Positions 36,109 through 48,960 are shown, numbered from the stretch's first letter. The stretch: DNA of 64,000 bases from Paulownia fortunei (GCA_019321725.1 CM033113.1:11904001-11968000); one strand, 5' to 3'. Notes: generated by a model not told the origin, from the letters alone. Program-made: numbers and translations.

Positions 36109-37027
36109 AAGACCTAAGATAAACCCCTTCTCCAAGTTCTCTCTCTAAAACCCTTCTCATCTCGTCTTCTCTTCTCGTTTTCTCTAGACAGTTTTTTTTC
36201 TTTTCTCCTCTCTCGAACAAGGTATATAGATCCACGTCTCTTTCTCTCTCCATACACACTGTTTCTCTGCAGCTCTTTACTGTATGTACATTTTTTTTTT
36301 TTTTATATTTTTTAAGTGTGATTTTCATATTAATTAAATGTTTGAAGGGCGCTGAAATTTATCAGGAATTTCTGTTATATCATGCATTTCAACATCTCTG
36401 GTGAAGAAAGGAGTATATGAGTTCAATTACATATTTGAGGGGTGGGGGGAAGATGATAATTTTTTAGTTGAATTATTTCTGGCATTTTGTTTTTTGTTTC
36501 AGGCTTTTTGCTGTTGCACAGGGCTCTGAGCATAACTGTTACATTTTTGAGAGATTTGTTTTCGTACCTGTATTGTATATAGTTGAAGATGGGATTTTGT
36601 TGTGCTTTCTGGTCTGAGCTTTTTGTTATGGGATATTGGATGCATCAATAGGTTCATTCGTTCTTCCCTTTGATTGCTCAAACCGAAGACCCATAAGCGT
36701 AACTTTCTGGAACCTGATTCAAAATGGTTTCGAATTCATTAGCCCAAATTCGAATCCAACCTCCATGGGCCTATAGCCCTGTTTCAGTTGTTTATTTTGT
36801 AAATATAAAAGTGAAAATTTGAACTTAAAAACAGGGGAAAACTGTGTGATTTTGTTACCACCATCTGCAATGATAATTACTCATGTAATATATAAAACTA
36901 TATCTAATGTAGCTGATAGTTCTATTAAAGATGAGTTTTTTTTTTTTTGTTTGATGATCTTATCTTTTGAGATTGAATACTTGACGCAATAATTTTAACA
37001 TTTTGCTAATATGCAGTGGATTAGAAG
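36109..37027 (+). other. Prohibitin 5' leader with an inferred leader intron
   Basis: The CT-rich stretch around 36120-36221 looks like a first non-coding exon. It ends GAACAAG followed by GTATAT (donor at 36222). The acceptor TAATATGCAG ends at 37016, 11 bases before the ATG. The intron would be 36222-37016. An alternative is an unspliced long leader, but the upstream ATGs in this interval make splicing more likely. Confidence 0.7.
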
Positions 37028-40000
37028 ATGAATTTTAAAAATGTCAATGTTCCCAAGATGCCTGGTGGGGGTGCGGCATCCGCCTTAATCAAGTTTGGAG
37101 TTGTTGCCGGGCTTGGTGTGTATGGAATTGCTAACAGTCTCTACAATGTTGAGGGAGGGCACCGTGCTATTGTTTTCAACCGTGTCGTTGGGATCAAAGA
37201 TAAGGTATAGTCTTGCCTTAATCTCTATCAGATTTGACATTTGAATGCGTTTTTTTCCAAAATATTATGTTTCTGAATTAACTTCTAAAACTAGGAATGT
37301 TCGTCTATATCTGAATGCTTGCTGAGTTTGCTATTTCTAGTCATGAAAGAAATGGCACCATGCTGTTAGTATAATCTGACTTTGGTTCAAAATTACTTCT
37401 TTTAGTCATGAATGAGCATGTTTTGGATAGTTTGTCTAATGAAGTCCTTTGCCATTGTACAGTTATTGCTAATAAATGATTTTTAATAATTTTGCAGATT
37501 TATAGTCTTAAATAAAGTGCGATCCATATGAATTACCAAACTGGGAAATCAACCTCCTTTGCTCTTCAACTTTTTTGCATCAACTATAAAGCAAAATATC
37601 GACATCAATTATCCAATATAATCTGAATACATGGCGCTTTCAGATGGTGTGTTCAAGTATGCACCACCCGCTCTATATTCGTCAAGATGTTGTAACGTTT
37701 TGCTGACATGCTCAACGTACAGGTATATCCAGAAGGGACACACATAATGATCCCATGGTTTGAAAGGCCAGTCATTTACGATGTTCGGGCACGACCCCAT
37801 CTAGTGGAGAGCACATCAGGCAGTCGTGACCTTCAGATGGTAAACGTCTCTCTCTCTCTCTCTCTCTCTCTGTTCGCAGTGTCTTTGGTGGTTGGGCCGG
37901 TTATCTTTCTCTGATGTTGGAAGAGTTTGATATTCACTGTCCATCTTGGAATGATTGTATTATCAAATATTAGAAATGGTAGTTTAATTTCTTATACTCA
38001 TGTATAAATGCTAGAAAGGTCCTGGTGGAATTCTCAGAACATAAAAGAGGAGATATTTAGGTTGTAAGCCACCGGTGCCGATGCCCCTGCTGTATTATGA
38101 GTGCATCCACCCATTTTTTGTTGGGTGAAGAGAGTGCAAGTGTCTCTCTGGTAACGTGCTATTTGAGATGTTCAGGATTTTGTATGAGGCCAGGTCATGG
38201 TATGCTACAATATATCTCCTATTCTGCTTAGTTCATTTATATATTAAGGAAGATTTTTCTTTAAAATTTGAGAAATGTATGCGTGCAAATGAAATAATTC
38301 CACCTTGTTGCTTTTTTCTATTTTTTCCCATTTCCTTTTTCCTTTTTTTTTTGTCTGGAGAGGTGGGGAATATTTATGATTGTCGTGGTTCTTGGCGGTT
38401 ATCTAATGGTAAGTGGATATAGAATTAGGAAATCCATACACTATTTTGGCTTGGTTGTCTGGCCCATGATAGGTGTACTTCTGGCTGTTAAACTGTTCCC
38501 TTCTGGTCAAATCATAGTATCATTCACATTATAATTGCTTTTACAAGAAGTATTGTTCTATAATATGCTAGTATTATGTTCTAGAAAATGATGTTTGCCA
38601 AATTTTTAGTTGCCTTATGTACTCTTTCGTCTTTCCTCTTGTACCCTCCCAAGAAGTTTGACATTATATATGAAGTGCTTAAATAGCCGATAACTGTCTG
38701 TTTCTGTAGAATAGTGTTATTGACATCTGGAAAGTAAAGTTGATTTTAATTTCATTTGTTGCCATTGGTTGGAAAGCATATTGTCATATTAAATAGGGTG
38801 CCCTTGAACACCCGGCCCGGGGTGGGGAAAAAGACTAATGTGAGTCTAATTGTCTACTTGGTTCATTATTTGATTGTTACAGGTCAAAATTGGTCTCCGA
38901 GTTCTCACCCGTCCTGTGCCTGACCAGTTGCCCACTATATATCGAACCCTTGGTGAAAACTACAATGAGAGAGTCTTGCCTTCAATTATTCATGAGACTC
39001 TGAAAGCTGTGGTTGCTCAATACAATGCTAGCCAGCTTATCACCCAGAGAGAGGTAACGAGTAAGGGCATCTAGTTTCCTTTTTTGAGGAATGGTCGCTA
39101 GGATTATGCATTATGTGCTTGTTATGTTATATCAGCAGTTTTTTGAACATTATGCTCGCTCATTTAGGAAATTATATAGTTCTAGCTGATCTTGAAATTG
39201 ATTATGAGAATGATTAATGAATTCCTATCACAGTGTTATCATCTTTAATGCTTTAATCTCATGTGCATTCCCCCACAAAATTAAACTACAATAAAAACCT
39301 GTGAGAAGGTAGACTGGTGGATGATGCCACCTCCCTAACCAAATCCAATTTAGTAAAGGAGAAGTTGAAGAGGGAAAATCTTTACTACATGAGAAGATGA
39401 TATATGAACCGGAAGGCTTAAGTGGAATGTGGAATGATGTATTGACAGTTATTTTATTTAATGTAGAATGTCAGTAGGGAAATACGGAAAATATTGACAG
39501 AGAGAGCCGCCTACTTCAACATTGCATTGGATGATGTGTCAATTACCAGCCTGACCTTTGGAAAGGAATTCACTGCTGCAATAGAAGCTAAACAGGTAGC
39601 TGCACAAGAAGCTGAGAGGGCCAAATTTGTAGTTGACAAGGCTGAGCAAGACAAACGAAGTGCTATTATTAGAGCGCAGGTAAAATATCTACTACTTAAT
39701 GTCATCTCTGTGAAATTTAATTATCTTGATCCATAATTACAATATTTTGCATGAGGTACATTCTTCAAGAAATATCAAAGGTGTGCATCTTTTATCTTTT
39801 GATGTTTTTGTTGCTTTGTTATGCTATATCCTGTAGCCCAATTATGCCAGGATGGAGCTTTTACAGTTTTGATTCTTGTCCTTGTAGTTTTCTTTTTATT
39901 TTCTGCCTGAAGTGGAGTAATTGCACTCAATCCTGCAAATTTTTCTCATTTGGTGATCAGGGAGAGGCTAAGAGTGCCCAGCTGATTGGTCAAGCTATTG

Positions 40001-40155
40001 CCAACAATCCGGCATTTATTACACTCAGGAGAATTGAGGCATCCAAGGAAATTTCACACACTGTTGCTGCTTCAAACAACAAGGTGTACTTGAACTCCGA
40101 TGAGCTGTTGCTGAACCTTCAAGATCTGAACTCAGAGCAAAGTGGGAAGAAGTAA
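37028..40155 (+). CDS. PHB: Type II prohibitin (PHB1/2/6 group), five coding exons
   Basis: Exons 37028-37204, 37723-37839, 38883-39053, 39467-39679 and 39961-40155, all phase 0 with GT/AG introns, give 290 residues (family about 286-290). The N-terminus ([15 protein letters not shown]) is followed by a hydrophobic segment (about 16-37), which in this family anchors the protein in the inner mitochondrial membrane. The SPFH/PHB domain starts with [18 protein letters not shown] and includes [20 protein letters not shown] and [21 protein letters not shown] coiled coil (about 190-240: [20 protein letters not shown]) leads to [20 protein letters not shown]. Prohibitins form ring complexes with type I partners that scaffold the inner membrane and modulate m-AAA protease. 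[10 protein letters not shown] and YPEGTH mark type II. Exon 4 begins with Asn (residue 156) where relatives have Ala or Val. (CT)n follows the second donor. Confidence 0.95.
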
Positions 40156-40520
40156 ATGCCCAAGATGGCCGAACTTTTTGTTATTTAAATTTCATCCCAC
40201 CTGGTTAAGTTGTGGGAGTCTCGTTAGAGATGGTGGTGACATAAAAATTGGAATCTCTGTTTCTCGTACTCTGAAAATAGAGGATTTGATATGCTTTGGA
40301 ACTAAACTTAAAAATCAGCTAAAGTTTCGTGTTCCAAGGGAGTGCTCTGATGGTTTGGTTTGTACAATATGCTTCAGGGTTGGATTGAACTTTTGGGGCC
40401 CAGTGATTATTCGACATTCCTGCATCCGCTTTTCACATCTAATGGTAATTTATGGTGTTTTGGCTCCTAAATCGTGTAGGGTGTGTTTGCAAAAACTTGT
40501 ATTTTGAAAAGTGATAATGC
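40156..40520 (+). other. Probable prohibitin 3' untranslated region
   Basis: T-rich downstream sequence of mixed composition. A 121-codon frame overlapping the stop (40142-40507) has no domain and lies in another frame, so it is not counted as a gene. Confidence 0.45.
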
Positions 40521-41273
40521 AGAAAAAGTTTAGTAGGAAATAAGCTAAGGTTTTGCAAAAAGTAGTGAGAAGTATAAAAAACTTAAGTTGGAGTATTTGG
40601 TAAAATAGTAGCTTTACCGTGAACCTTTTGGTAAAATGACAATTGTCATTGCTGTTAAAAAACATGTTCGGATTACTGAAATGTTGTTGAGGGTCAAAAT
40701 GTCGAAACAAACTAGTAAATATATTACCTAAAAAAAAAAAAGAGGCTGCTAGAAGTACCTTTAAGCAACTTGGAGTTTCTAACTTCTATTCTAAAGTAAC
40801 TTTAGAGAATTGTAACTCAAGTGTAGCTTTTTTCAACCAAAAACCAACAATCAATTGAAATTAGTATGCAACTAAGATAGCTTCTTCTCGGATTTGGATT
40901 GGGTTGAAAACATAAGTTCGTTCAACCACTGGAGAATCCCTAGACCATCCACCCGTGAACATAACACTACAATGTTAGCCAACAGAAATCCAGTGGAATT
41001 GTATGTGGAAGCATAGCATGCATTGCAGAATAAGCTTTGGATACAATTACAATTTCCAACATAGTTGATATGTTGGAAGCAAGAACGATGATTTATGTAA
41101 TCTTTTCGTATGTTGAGAAGCAAGAATGATGGTTTCCATACATATTTGACATTTCAGCCTCAAAAACACTCCCTTATCAGGTGACGTACAATATATTCTT
41201 AAATTGAGTTGTCAAATTCCTTCCCTCCCTCTCGGTGTATGGACCCCCCACCCCTTGTGGGCTTAAGGTAATT
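40521..41273. other. Intergenic DNA, no gene seen
   Basis: No recognisable coding or repeat structure apart from an A run near 40729. Confidence 0.4.
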
Positions 41274-41281
41274 CCTCTATC

Positions 41282-42300
41282 TAGACTCAACCGCGGGCCG
41301 GGTCTGAACTGGATACGAGTTCGGACCAGGCCCGTGATCGAACAGTAGAACTCGTTAACCATGGTTCATAGGTCGCAACCCGTAATCGGCCCGTGAGTTT
41401 ACAGGCTAGTTACAGATTCGGTTTCATCTAACCCGTGAACCGTTGGGTTGGGCTCGGCGGTTCCAAAAGAGCGATTTTTTACTTTTTTAATTTTTGTTAA
41501 TCAAAATAGTGTAAAAGTATCCGTACAGGTTTTGAACCTGTGACCTTATAGTTATTAACAAAATACTTTAACCAATTGAGATGATGAACCATATGTCAAT
41601 AATTTTGAATAAATACATAAATAAGTCTCATGATCTTTTTTTTTTATTTTTTCCCCTCAAATTATTTATCTTGTTTTTTAAAATCAATATAATTGGTGTT
41701 GTGTCCCTCTTTAAATTTAATTAATTAGTTTCAACAAGTTACAAATCAAGTTTTATATTTAAATATTCTATATTTCATCTTAATAATAAGTAAAGTTTTG
41801 AAAATTATCTAACGATGCTACTTTATAATTATCTTAATAATAAATAAAGTTTTAATTTTTTAAAAATATTTGATGATTCTACTTTACAATTATCTAGTGT
41901 TTATTTCCCAACTTCTCATTTAGTATTATTAAATTATTGTAATGTTGCATCGATTTTATATGATAACATTAACTCCAAAGACCAAAATTTAGTAAATTGT
42001 GCTTCATCAATACAATATAAATGGAAAAATTATTTTTTAGAAATTTCAAAAACTAATTTAGTCACTTTTATTTTTGACCATATGCTTAAATTAAATTAAT
42101 TTTTTTTAATAAAATAAAATATAAGGGTTAGAACCGGAACCGGCGTTTAACCGGAACTGTAATTGGAATCGGCCCGACAATTTTGGAACCCGTACTGTAA
42201 CCGATTTTGACGATTAAGATTAAAGGTCGGAATTTTCTTGAACTATGGAACTGATAGTTACAAATCGTAACCATCTATTCCTGAATTGTGATCAGGTCTA
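41282..42300. mobile_element. hAT-like non-autonomous element, 1019 bp
   Basis: The left end TAGACTCAACCGCGGGCC and the right end, read as its reverse complement TAGACCTGATCACAATTCAG, share TAGAC and the general style of hAT ends. The flanks CCTCTATC (41274-41281) and CTTCTTTC (42301-42308) agree at 6 of 8 positions, as an eroded 8-bp target duplication would. Subterminal regions are rich in CGGGCC, GGTTC, CCGGAACCG and AACCCGT words in both orientations. The interior is AT-rich and has no transposase. Ends and duplication are weaker than for 21620-22449. Confidence 0.65.
41518..41590 (-). tRNA. tRNA-like sequence (degenerate, not a functional gene)
   Basis: The minus strand reads like a tRNA: a D-arm text TCTCAATTGGTTAA (family: GCTCAGTTGGTTA), a spacer with anticodon-loop-like TTGTTAA, AAGGTC, then a perfect T-arm ACAGG-TTCAAAA-CCTGT with box B-like GGTTCAAAACC. 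The acceptor ends pair poorly and the anticodon stem is broken, so it is a relic. The TGTTAA and AAGGTC context is most like tRNA-Asn, but that is tentative. It sits inside the hAT-like element. Confidence 0.5.
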
Positions 42301-42559
42301 CTTCTTTCTTCCTCAGCTCAAGCTGCCCTCTTTTTGTCCCTACCCCCTTCCCATCCCACTTTGTTGATCCTTAATCGCTCGCTTCCTTTTACCTCTCTCT
42401 TAACTCTCTATCTTCCTCAGCTCATGCTGAACCCTTTTTGTCCCTACCCCCTTCCCATCCTAGATCCTTAATCGCTCGCTTCCTTTTTCCTCTCCCTTAA
42501 CTCCATCCGTTCTTTCCTAGGATAGTGTGTCGTAGTAGTAGTATCTCTTACACCATCCT

Positions 42560-43205
42560 TTTGGTTATCCATTATGGAGAATACATACACCATTAATGAC
42601 CTCATTTCTACGACTAACCACCTTGTTTGTAGGGAAACTTACCTCCTGCTAAACTCAACCAAAACACCCTCTTCACAATCATAGGTAAAGTTATTTTGCA
42701 AAGATCCTCAACATTGGTGCCACTAAGTCCACCTTGCTCGGAGCCTTGGGTATCAATAAAAGGGTCAATATCAATGTTGTGGAACAAAACACACTTGCAT
42801 TTTTATTTTGAAAAAGAGAACGACTTCAAAAGAGTTTGGAGCTAAACTCCATGGTAAAAAAGAAGGGTATTGAAAGGATTTATGGCCATCAAAACTGACC
42901 TTGCCAAAGTATATGATCATGTTGAGTGGCCTCTTGTTGTTCATATCCTATACAAATTAGCTTTAATAATCAGTTCACCAATTTGATTTTCCAGGGCATA
43001 CCTACCACCAGTTTCTCATTTCTGATTAATGGTTCTAGCTGTGGATATTTCCAGCTGTCCCATGGGATTAGACAGAGGGATCCACTCTCTCCATATTTGT
43101 TCATTTTCTTCGTAGCTCCTGTCGCGTATCTCAATATTTGGATAATTTTGAAGTGTTCAAAGTTACTATTAAATAAGCTGACCACTGAGGCAAGATCTTA
43201 TTGAC
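42560..43205 (+). pseudogene. LINE (L1-type) relic: ORF1-like fragment joined to ORF2 reverse transcriptase
   Basis: Around 42680-42860, with frame slips, the plus strand reads text resembling the DUF4283 domain of plant L1 ORF1 (THLHFYFEKENDFKRVWS). It passes directly into an RT segment, GFMAIKTDLAKVYDHVEWPL (family: A.KLDMSKAYDRVEW), then TSFSFLINGSSCG and LSHGIRQRDPLSPYLFIF, the conserved RQGDPLSPYLF block with Gly changed to Arg. The endonuclease normally between them is missing. The relic stops where the copia 5' LTR begins, and a LINE-type RNase H tail lies beyond the copia element. Confidence 0.85.
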
Positions 43206-43519
43206 AACGCTTTTGCCTATTAAGTGCAATATATATTTAATCAAATAAAAAAATATTTAATTAAGAAGAAAAATATTTTATCAATATTAGATAAATATCA
43301 AATTAAATATAGATGTCCAATTTTTTTTTTTAATTTATCATATTATTATATAGTGTATTTATTAATTTTGTATACCTATAAATAGAGACAAATTTATAAT
43401 GAAAACATACAAGTGAAAATAAGAGAAAGAAACTATTCTTTTTATTTTTTTTATTTTTCATTCCTTACTCTCTATATTTTTCACTTCAAAATTAGTAGTA
43501 TTTTATTTGTTTTACAACA
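43206..43519 (+). repeat. Partial 5' LTR of the copia element
   Basis: Matches the right part of the LTR at 425-787 from TATTAGATAAATATCAAATT onward, through CCTATAAATAGAGACAAATT (carrying the TATA box TATAAATAG, 43377-43385) to the terminus TTTTACAACA. Confidence 0.82.
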
Positions 43520-43532
43520 TGTTATCAGTACG
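43520..43532 (+). other. Primer-binding site of the copia element
   Basis: TGTTATCAGTACG directly follows the LTR terminus ACAACA and resembles the TGGTATCAGAGC initiator-Met tRNA complement used by copia elements, with several changes. Confidence 0.65.
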
Positions 43533-44217
43533 ATTGCATATTTTGGAATTCTAGTCAATGTAATATTATTAAGAGATATTTCTACAAATTCATTATGCTA
43601 TGTATATATGTGTGTGACATATTTGTTATAAATATTAAGTATGAACTAAAATTAGAATGATTAGATGAACATATATGTATAAATAAATGTATACATGTTA
43701 TGATTGTTATAAATATTATGTATATAATTAAAATTAGTAGCTTAATTAGATGTTGATTTAGTTTACTTCAAACGTTTTGGTTAAATTATTTATTTAATGA
43801 TATATATATATATATATTATGTTTATTCATTAGTGTATACATTATAATTGCTTGATTTTTAGTGTTAAAAACTTTGAAATATGTTTTCATACAAGTTATA
43901 TATATTGTTTTGATACCTAATATTATGCATCTTTTTTTAAATATATATTTATTAATGTTTATATAATCTGCAATATTTCTTTATAATTTTCATGAAACCC
44001 AAATAAATATGAAATTCATATGGTGCTTAAAACCATTTTATATTACTGTCATTTACTTTTCTTAGATTTTTATATGAATATATCTAAGTTACAAGATTAT
44101 ATTATTTGCTTATATTCTCTCTAAAAAAATATTGATATTTTTAATAATCTACATCTATAATTATAATCATTTATTTAATAATCAACTTACTAATTTTATA
44201 TTATTTTTATTTCTAGA
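43533..44217 (+). other. Copia untranslated leader
   Basis: AT-rich, with an (AT)n run at 43799-43817 and no coding signal; expected position of the leader between primer-binding site and gag. Confidence 0.5.
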
Positions 44218-45168
44218 ATGTCGAATCTTATGAAACTCGAATTTATTGCCCTTGATATTTTTGACAATAATTATTTGGCATGGACTCTTGATGCTGAGAT
44301 TCATCTTGATGATATGAACCTTGGAAAAATAATAAAAGAAGAAAATGAAGCATCCTTACAGGATCGTGTAAAGACAATGATATTCCATCGTCATCATCTC
44401 CGTGAGAAATTAAAAATTGAATATCTGATAGTAAAAGATCCATACGTCTTTGAAAAAATTTGAAAGAAAGGTATAACCACCAAAAGACAATAATACTTCC
44501 TAAAGTTCGCTATGATTATATACACTTGCGATTGTAAAATTTTCAAAGTGTAAGCAAGTATAATTCGATAATATTTAAAATTACTTTTCAGTTAAAGTTA
44601 TGTGGAAAAAATATTACTTATAAAGACATGTTAGAAAAAGATATTTTCTATTTTTCATGCCTCTAATATGCTTTTACAACAGTATCGAGAGCGAGGTTTT
44701 AAGAAGTATTCTGAGTTGATATCATGTCTTCTTGTTGTTGAATAAAATAATGAATTATTAATGAAAAATCATTAATCTCGCCCAATTGGATCAACGTCAT
44801 TCCCTGAGATGAATGTTGCAATTATTAATAATTTTGGGCATAGTCGAGGACATGGTTGTGGATATGGTCATAGCTGTGGTTGTGGTCGAGATTATTATAA
44901 TTAGAACTTTTCAAATTTCAAGAGAATCGTACCTCACTACCAGAAGTGAGAGAATAATGGGTCAAAATAAAAAGAAAATGGATTGCAAAATAAAACTCTC
45001 AAGATTAATGAAAATAATTGTCATAGATGTGGCATGAAAGGACACTGGAGATATACTTGTCGTACGTCTAAGTATCTTGTTGTAGTATATCAAGCTTCAC
45101 TAAAAGGAAATGGAAAAGGTGTGGAGACAATCCTTATTGAACATTATACTCCAATGAATTTTACGTAA
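44218..45168 (+). pseudogene. copia gag relic with CCHC zinc knuckle
   Basis: Starts MSNLMKLEFIALDIFDNNYL in an open 81-codon frame, the N-terminus of a common plant copia gag. It continues after stops and slips through FSIFHASNMLLQQYRERGFK and KYSELISCLLVVE. CHRCGMKGHWRYTC (near 45020-45061) is a complete CX2CX4HX4C zinc knuckle that would bind the RNA. Gag would package the element RNA; here it is broken in at least five places. Confidence 0.88.
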
Positions 45169-45471
45169 TTGGATGTTGTAGATTTCTTTGAGAATGTTAA
45201 TGGGAACTTTGAAAATCCGAATAATGATGGGAATATCAATATGGTTAGAAGGAATGTCTCCATAATAAGTTATCCCAAATATATTATTTTTGATGTGTTT
45301 TTCTTTTTAGTATATGTTTTGAGATCTTCAGTGTGCTTTTTGGTATGTCTTGTTTTCTATGTAATTTGAAATTTTTTTAGTAAGTTTTTCTTATATATAA
45401 CAAATAAAGAACTATATTTAGTATTTAATTCTCAATACTCATATTTTTTATAATTATTTTCATGAAAAAAT

Positions 45472-46755
45472 ATGGATCATGCGATTGGAGTTAAAGTCAA
45501 AGGTGAAACTCTATACATAGCAGATAGTGCAACAACACACATAATTCTCAAAGACAAAAAATATTTTTTCCATCTTATATTAGCTGAAGCTAATGTTAGC
45601 ATAATATCTGGTGTTGCAAACCTTATTAAAGGTTATGGAAAAGTTAATATTTTATTATCTGGTAGCACAAAAAATATAATTAACGACACTATGTTTTCTA
45701 GTAGATAAAAAACAAATCTACTAAGTCTTAAAGATATACATCATAATGATTATCATATTGAAACAACAAATGAAAAAAGATATTGAATATCTATATATTG
45801 CGTCAATTGTCTCAGGAAATAAATATATATTGGAAAAGCTACCAGCATACTATTTCGGGTTATATTATACTTTTATAAATTTAATTGAATTATATACTGT
45901 GATGGATGAAAAATCAATGAATTCAAAATTTTTTATCATTTAGCATGACTGCTTAGGTCATTTAGGTTCGATATTGATGCGAACAATTATAGAAAATTCT
46001 CATGGACATTCGTTAAAGAACCAAAAGATTCTTTTATCAAAAAAATTTTTATGTGCTGCTTGTTTTGAAGGAAAGATGATTATAAGGTCATCTCTAATGA
46101 AAGTTGTTTTTGAATCTCCAGTATTTTTAGAACGAATTCAATGAGACATATGTGAGCCTATTATTCCATCATGTGGACTATTTAAATATTTCATGGTACT
46201 AATAAATGTATCGATACAATGGTCGCATGTTTGTTTATTATCTACTCGCAATATTGCATTTGCTAGACTCCTTACTCAAATAATCCGATTATGTGCATAA
46301 TTTTCAAATTATACAATCAAGAAAATTTATATGGATAATACTGGAGAATTTACATCTCAACTATGATTACAGTTGAGCATCATGTTGCTCATATACATAT
46401 ACAGAATAGGTTAGCAGAATCTTTTATTAAACAATTAAAATTAATTGCTAGACTTTTACTTATAAAAACAAATCTACCCAATTCTGCTTTAGGACATGCC
46501 ATATTGCATGCAACAATACTTATTCGTTTAAGACAAACTACATATCATAAGTATTCCCCATCACAACTTGTCACTGGTCAAGAACCAGATATCTCCTATC
46601 TAAGAATTTTTGGTTGTACGGTTCATGTCCCAATTGCTCCACCACAACACATTAAGATGGGTCCACAAAGAAGACTGAGAATTTATATAGAATTTGAATC
46701 TCCGTTAATTATTAAATATCTCGAACCCTTGACGGGTGATATTTTCACGACATGA
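45472..46755 (+). pseudogene. copia protease and integrase relic
   Basis: The protease part reads LYIADSATTHIILKDKKYFF (45511-45570); Asp-Ser-Ala stands at the Asp-Ser/Thr-Gly catalytic position, a form I associate with this family. After stops, HDCLGHLGS, FLCAACFEGK and MDNTGEFTSQL (the D-N-x-G-E-F block, near 46333) mark the pre-integrase zinc region and integrase core. A long open frame (46363-46755) follows with the integrase end, QNRLAESFIKQLKLIARLLL and LRIFGCTVHVPIAP. The element cannot integrate by itself. Confidence 0.87.
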
Positions 46756-47261
46756 TTTGCCGATTGCCATTTTGATGAGATAATTTTTCCAGCATTAGGG
46801 GACAAGAAACAACAGCTGGAAAAATAAGAAATTTTATGTAATGCATCATCATTATTTCATTTTGATCCTCATACAAATCAATGTAAATTTGAAGTTCAGA
46901 AAATTATTCAATTATAAATATTGCAAATCAATTACCTGATGCATTTACTGTAATTAAAAAAATAACAAAATCACATATATCAGTTGTCAAAGTTCCTATT
47001 CGTATTGATGTCCCAACAAGATAAATTATTAATATACTAGCAAATGAGTCTAAGACACACCAGAAGCGTGGTAGACCCATCGGTTTCAAAAATAAACATT
47101 CAAAAAAGAAAAATGAGCAAAATAAGCAAGTTGGCACTTCTAAAGTTATTAGTACTATTCATGAAGAGTTTATGCTAGAATCAGTTAACATAAATGAAAA
47201 ATAACCTTAGAAGATGTTCAGGTACCTAAAAATGATGATAATGAAGAGATATCAATAAATT

Positions 47262-48960
47262 ATGTCACTTTGGGAAAAAAGATGGAACCAAAATGAAATT
47301 ATTGCCGATAACATATTTGAATATGCAATAACTCTTGAAATTATAACAGAAAATGAGAATCATGAATCAAAGTCTGTTGATGAATATCTACAAAGAAATG
47401 ATTGGCCCAAAATGCAAGCAGAGCTAAATTCACTTGAAAAACATCAAGTTTTCAGACCTATCGTCGAAACACCTAAAGGTGTAAAATATATTGGCTACAA
47501 ATGGGTATTTGTACGAAAATGTAACGAGAAAAATAAAATTGTTAGATGCAAAGCACGGCTTGTAGCACAAGATTTCTCATAGAGACCAAGTATTGATTAT
47601 GAGGAGACATTCTCTAGTGATGGACGCAATAACATTTAGATTTTTACTTAGCCTAGCAATTTCAGAAGGACTTCATATGCATCTGATGGATGTTGTAACA
47701 ACTTATCTATACGGATTACTTGATAATGACATTTATATGAAAGTTCCTAAAGGATTAAAACTTCCCGAAGAATGCAATTCAAAATCCTGAAAAATGTATT
47801 CAATTAAATTACAAAGATCTTTGTATGAATTAAAGTAATTTGGACATATGTGGTATAACCGTTTCAATGAATATCTTTTGAGAAAATGATATATCAACAA
47901 TCCTATTTGTCTATGTATTTTTATTAAGAAGTTAAAATCTAGATTTGCTATCATCGTTTTTTATGTTGATGATTTAAATATTATTGGAAGTCCTAAAGAG
48001 ATTATAGAGACAGTAACATTACTGAAAGATGAATTTGAAATGAAAGATTTAGGAAAAATAAAATTTTACATTGGGTTGCAGATTGAGTATTTAATTGGAG
48101 GAATTTTTGTTCATTAATCATATTATACTAAAAAGGTATTAAAACATTCTAATATGGATAAATCCCATCCAATGAGTTCTCCTATGGTTGTTCGATCCCT
48201 TGATGAAAAAATATCATTTTTCTTTTTCGACATGATGATGAAAAAAATCTTGGTCCTAAAGTGTCATATCTTAGTATTATTAGTGCATTAACATAATTTT
48301 CTAATTGCACAAGATCTAATATAGCATTCTCTATTAATTTACTAACAGAATATAGCTTTTCTCCAACTAGAAGACACTGAAATGGTGTTAAACAAGTTAT
48401 TCGATATATCAAGAGAACAACATATATGGGTTTGTTTTATTCAAATGATTCAAAGTCAGAATTGATTGGATATGCTGATATTGGATATTTGTCTGATCCA
48501 CATAAAGTACGATAACAAATAAGTTATTTGTTTACATATGGTGGAATTGTTATTTCTTGGTGCTTTATAATGCAAACTCTTATAGCAACATTTCGAATCA
48601 TGCTGGAATCTTAGCAATACATGAAGCAAGTGGAGAATGCGTATGGTTGAGAACTCTCATTCAATATATTTGAGAAACTTGCGATATTTCATTTAACAAA
48701 TAAAGTTCAATAGTGCAATATGAGGATAATGCAGCATGTATAGCTCAAATTAAAAGATGTTACATTAAAGGAGATAGAACTAAGCATATTTTACCAAAGT
48801 TTTTTTTCACGCATGAATTCCAAAAGAAAAGGGATATAATGTCCATCAGATTCACTCCTATAATAACTTGACAAATCTATTCACAAAAGCATTACCTACT
48901 GCATCATTTGAAAAGTTGAGATATGGTATTAGAATGCATCAACATAAAGATATTATATAA
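47262..48960 (+). pseudogene. copia reverse transcriptase and RNase H relic
   Basis: YIGYKWVFVRKCNEKNKIVR, then CKARLVAQDFS (47490-47579) is the RT entry block. Next come LHMHLMDVVTTYLYGLLDND, the catalytic FYVDDLNIIG (near 47960) with both Asp kept, and MKDLGKIKFYIGLQIEYL. RNase H text runs from GLFYSNDSKSELIGYADIGY (near 48430) to about 48960 and matches 1-420. Stops at 47581 and several later positions, plus slips, kill the frame. RT copies element RNA into DNA. Confidence 0.9.

Noticed and set aside
40142..40507. 121-codon frame after the prohibitin stop
   Set aside because: Overlaps the prohibitin end in another frame, has no domain and lies where the 3' untranslated region is expected.
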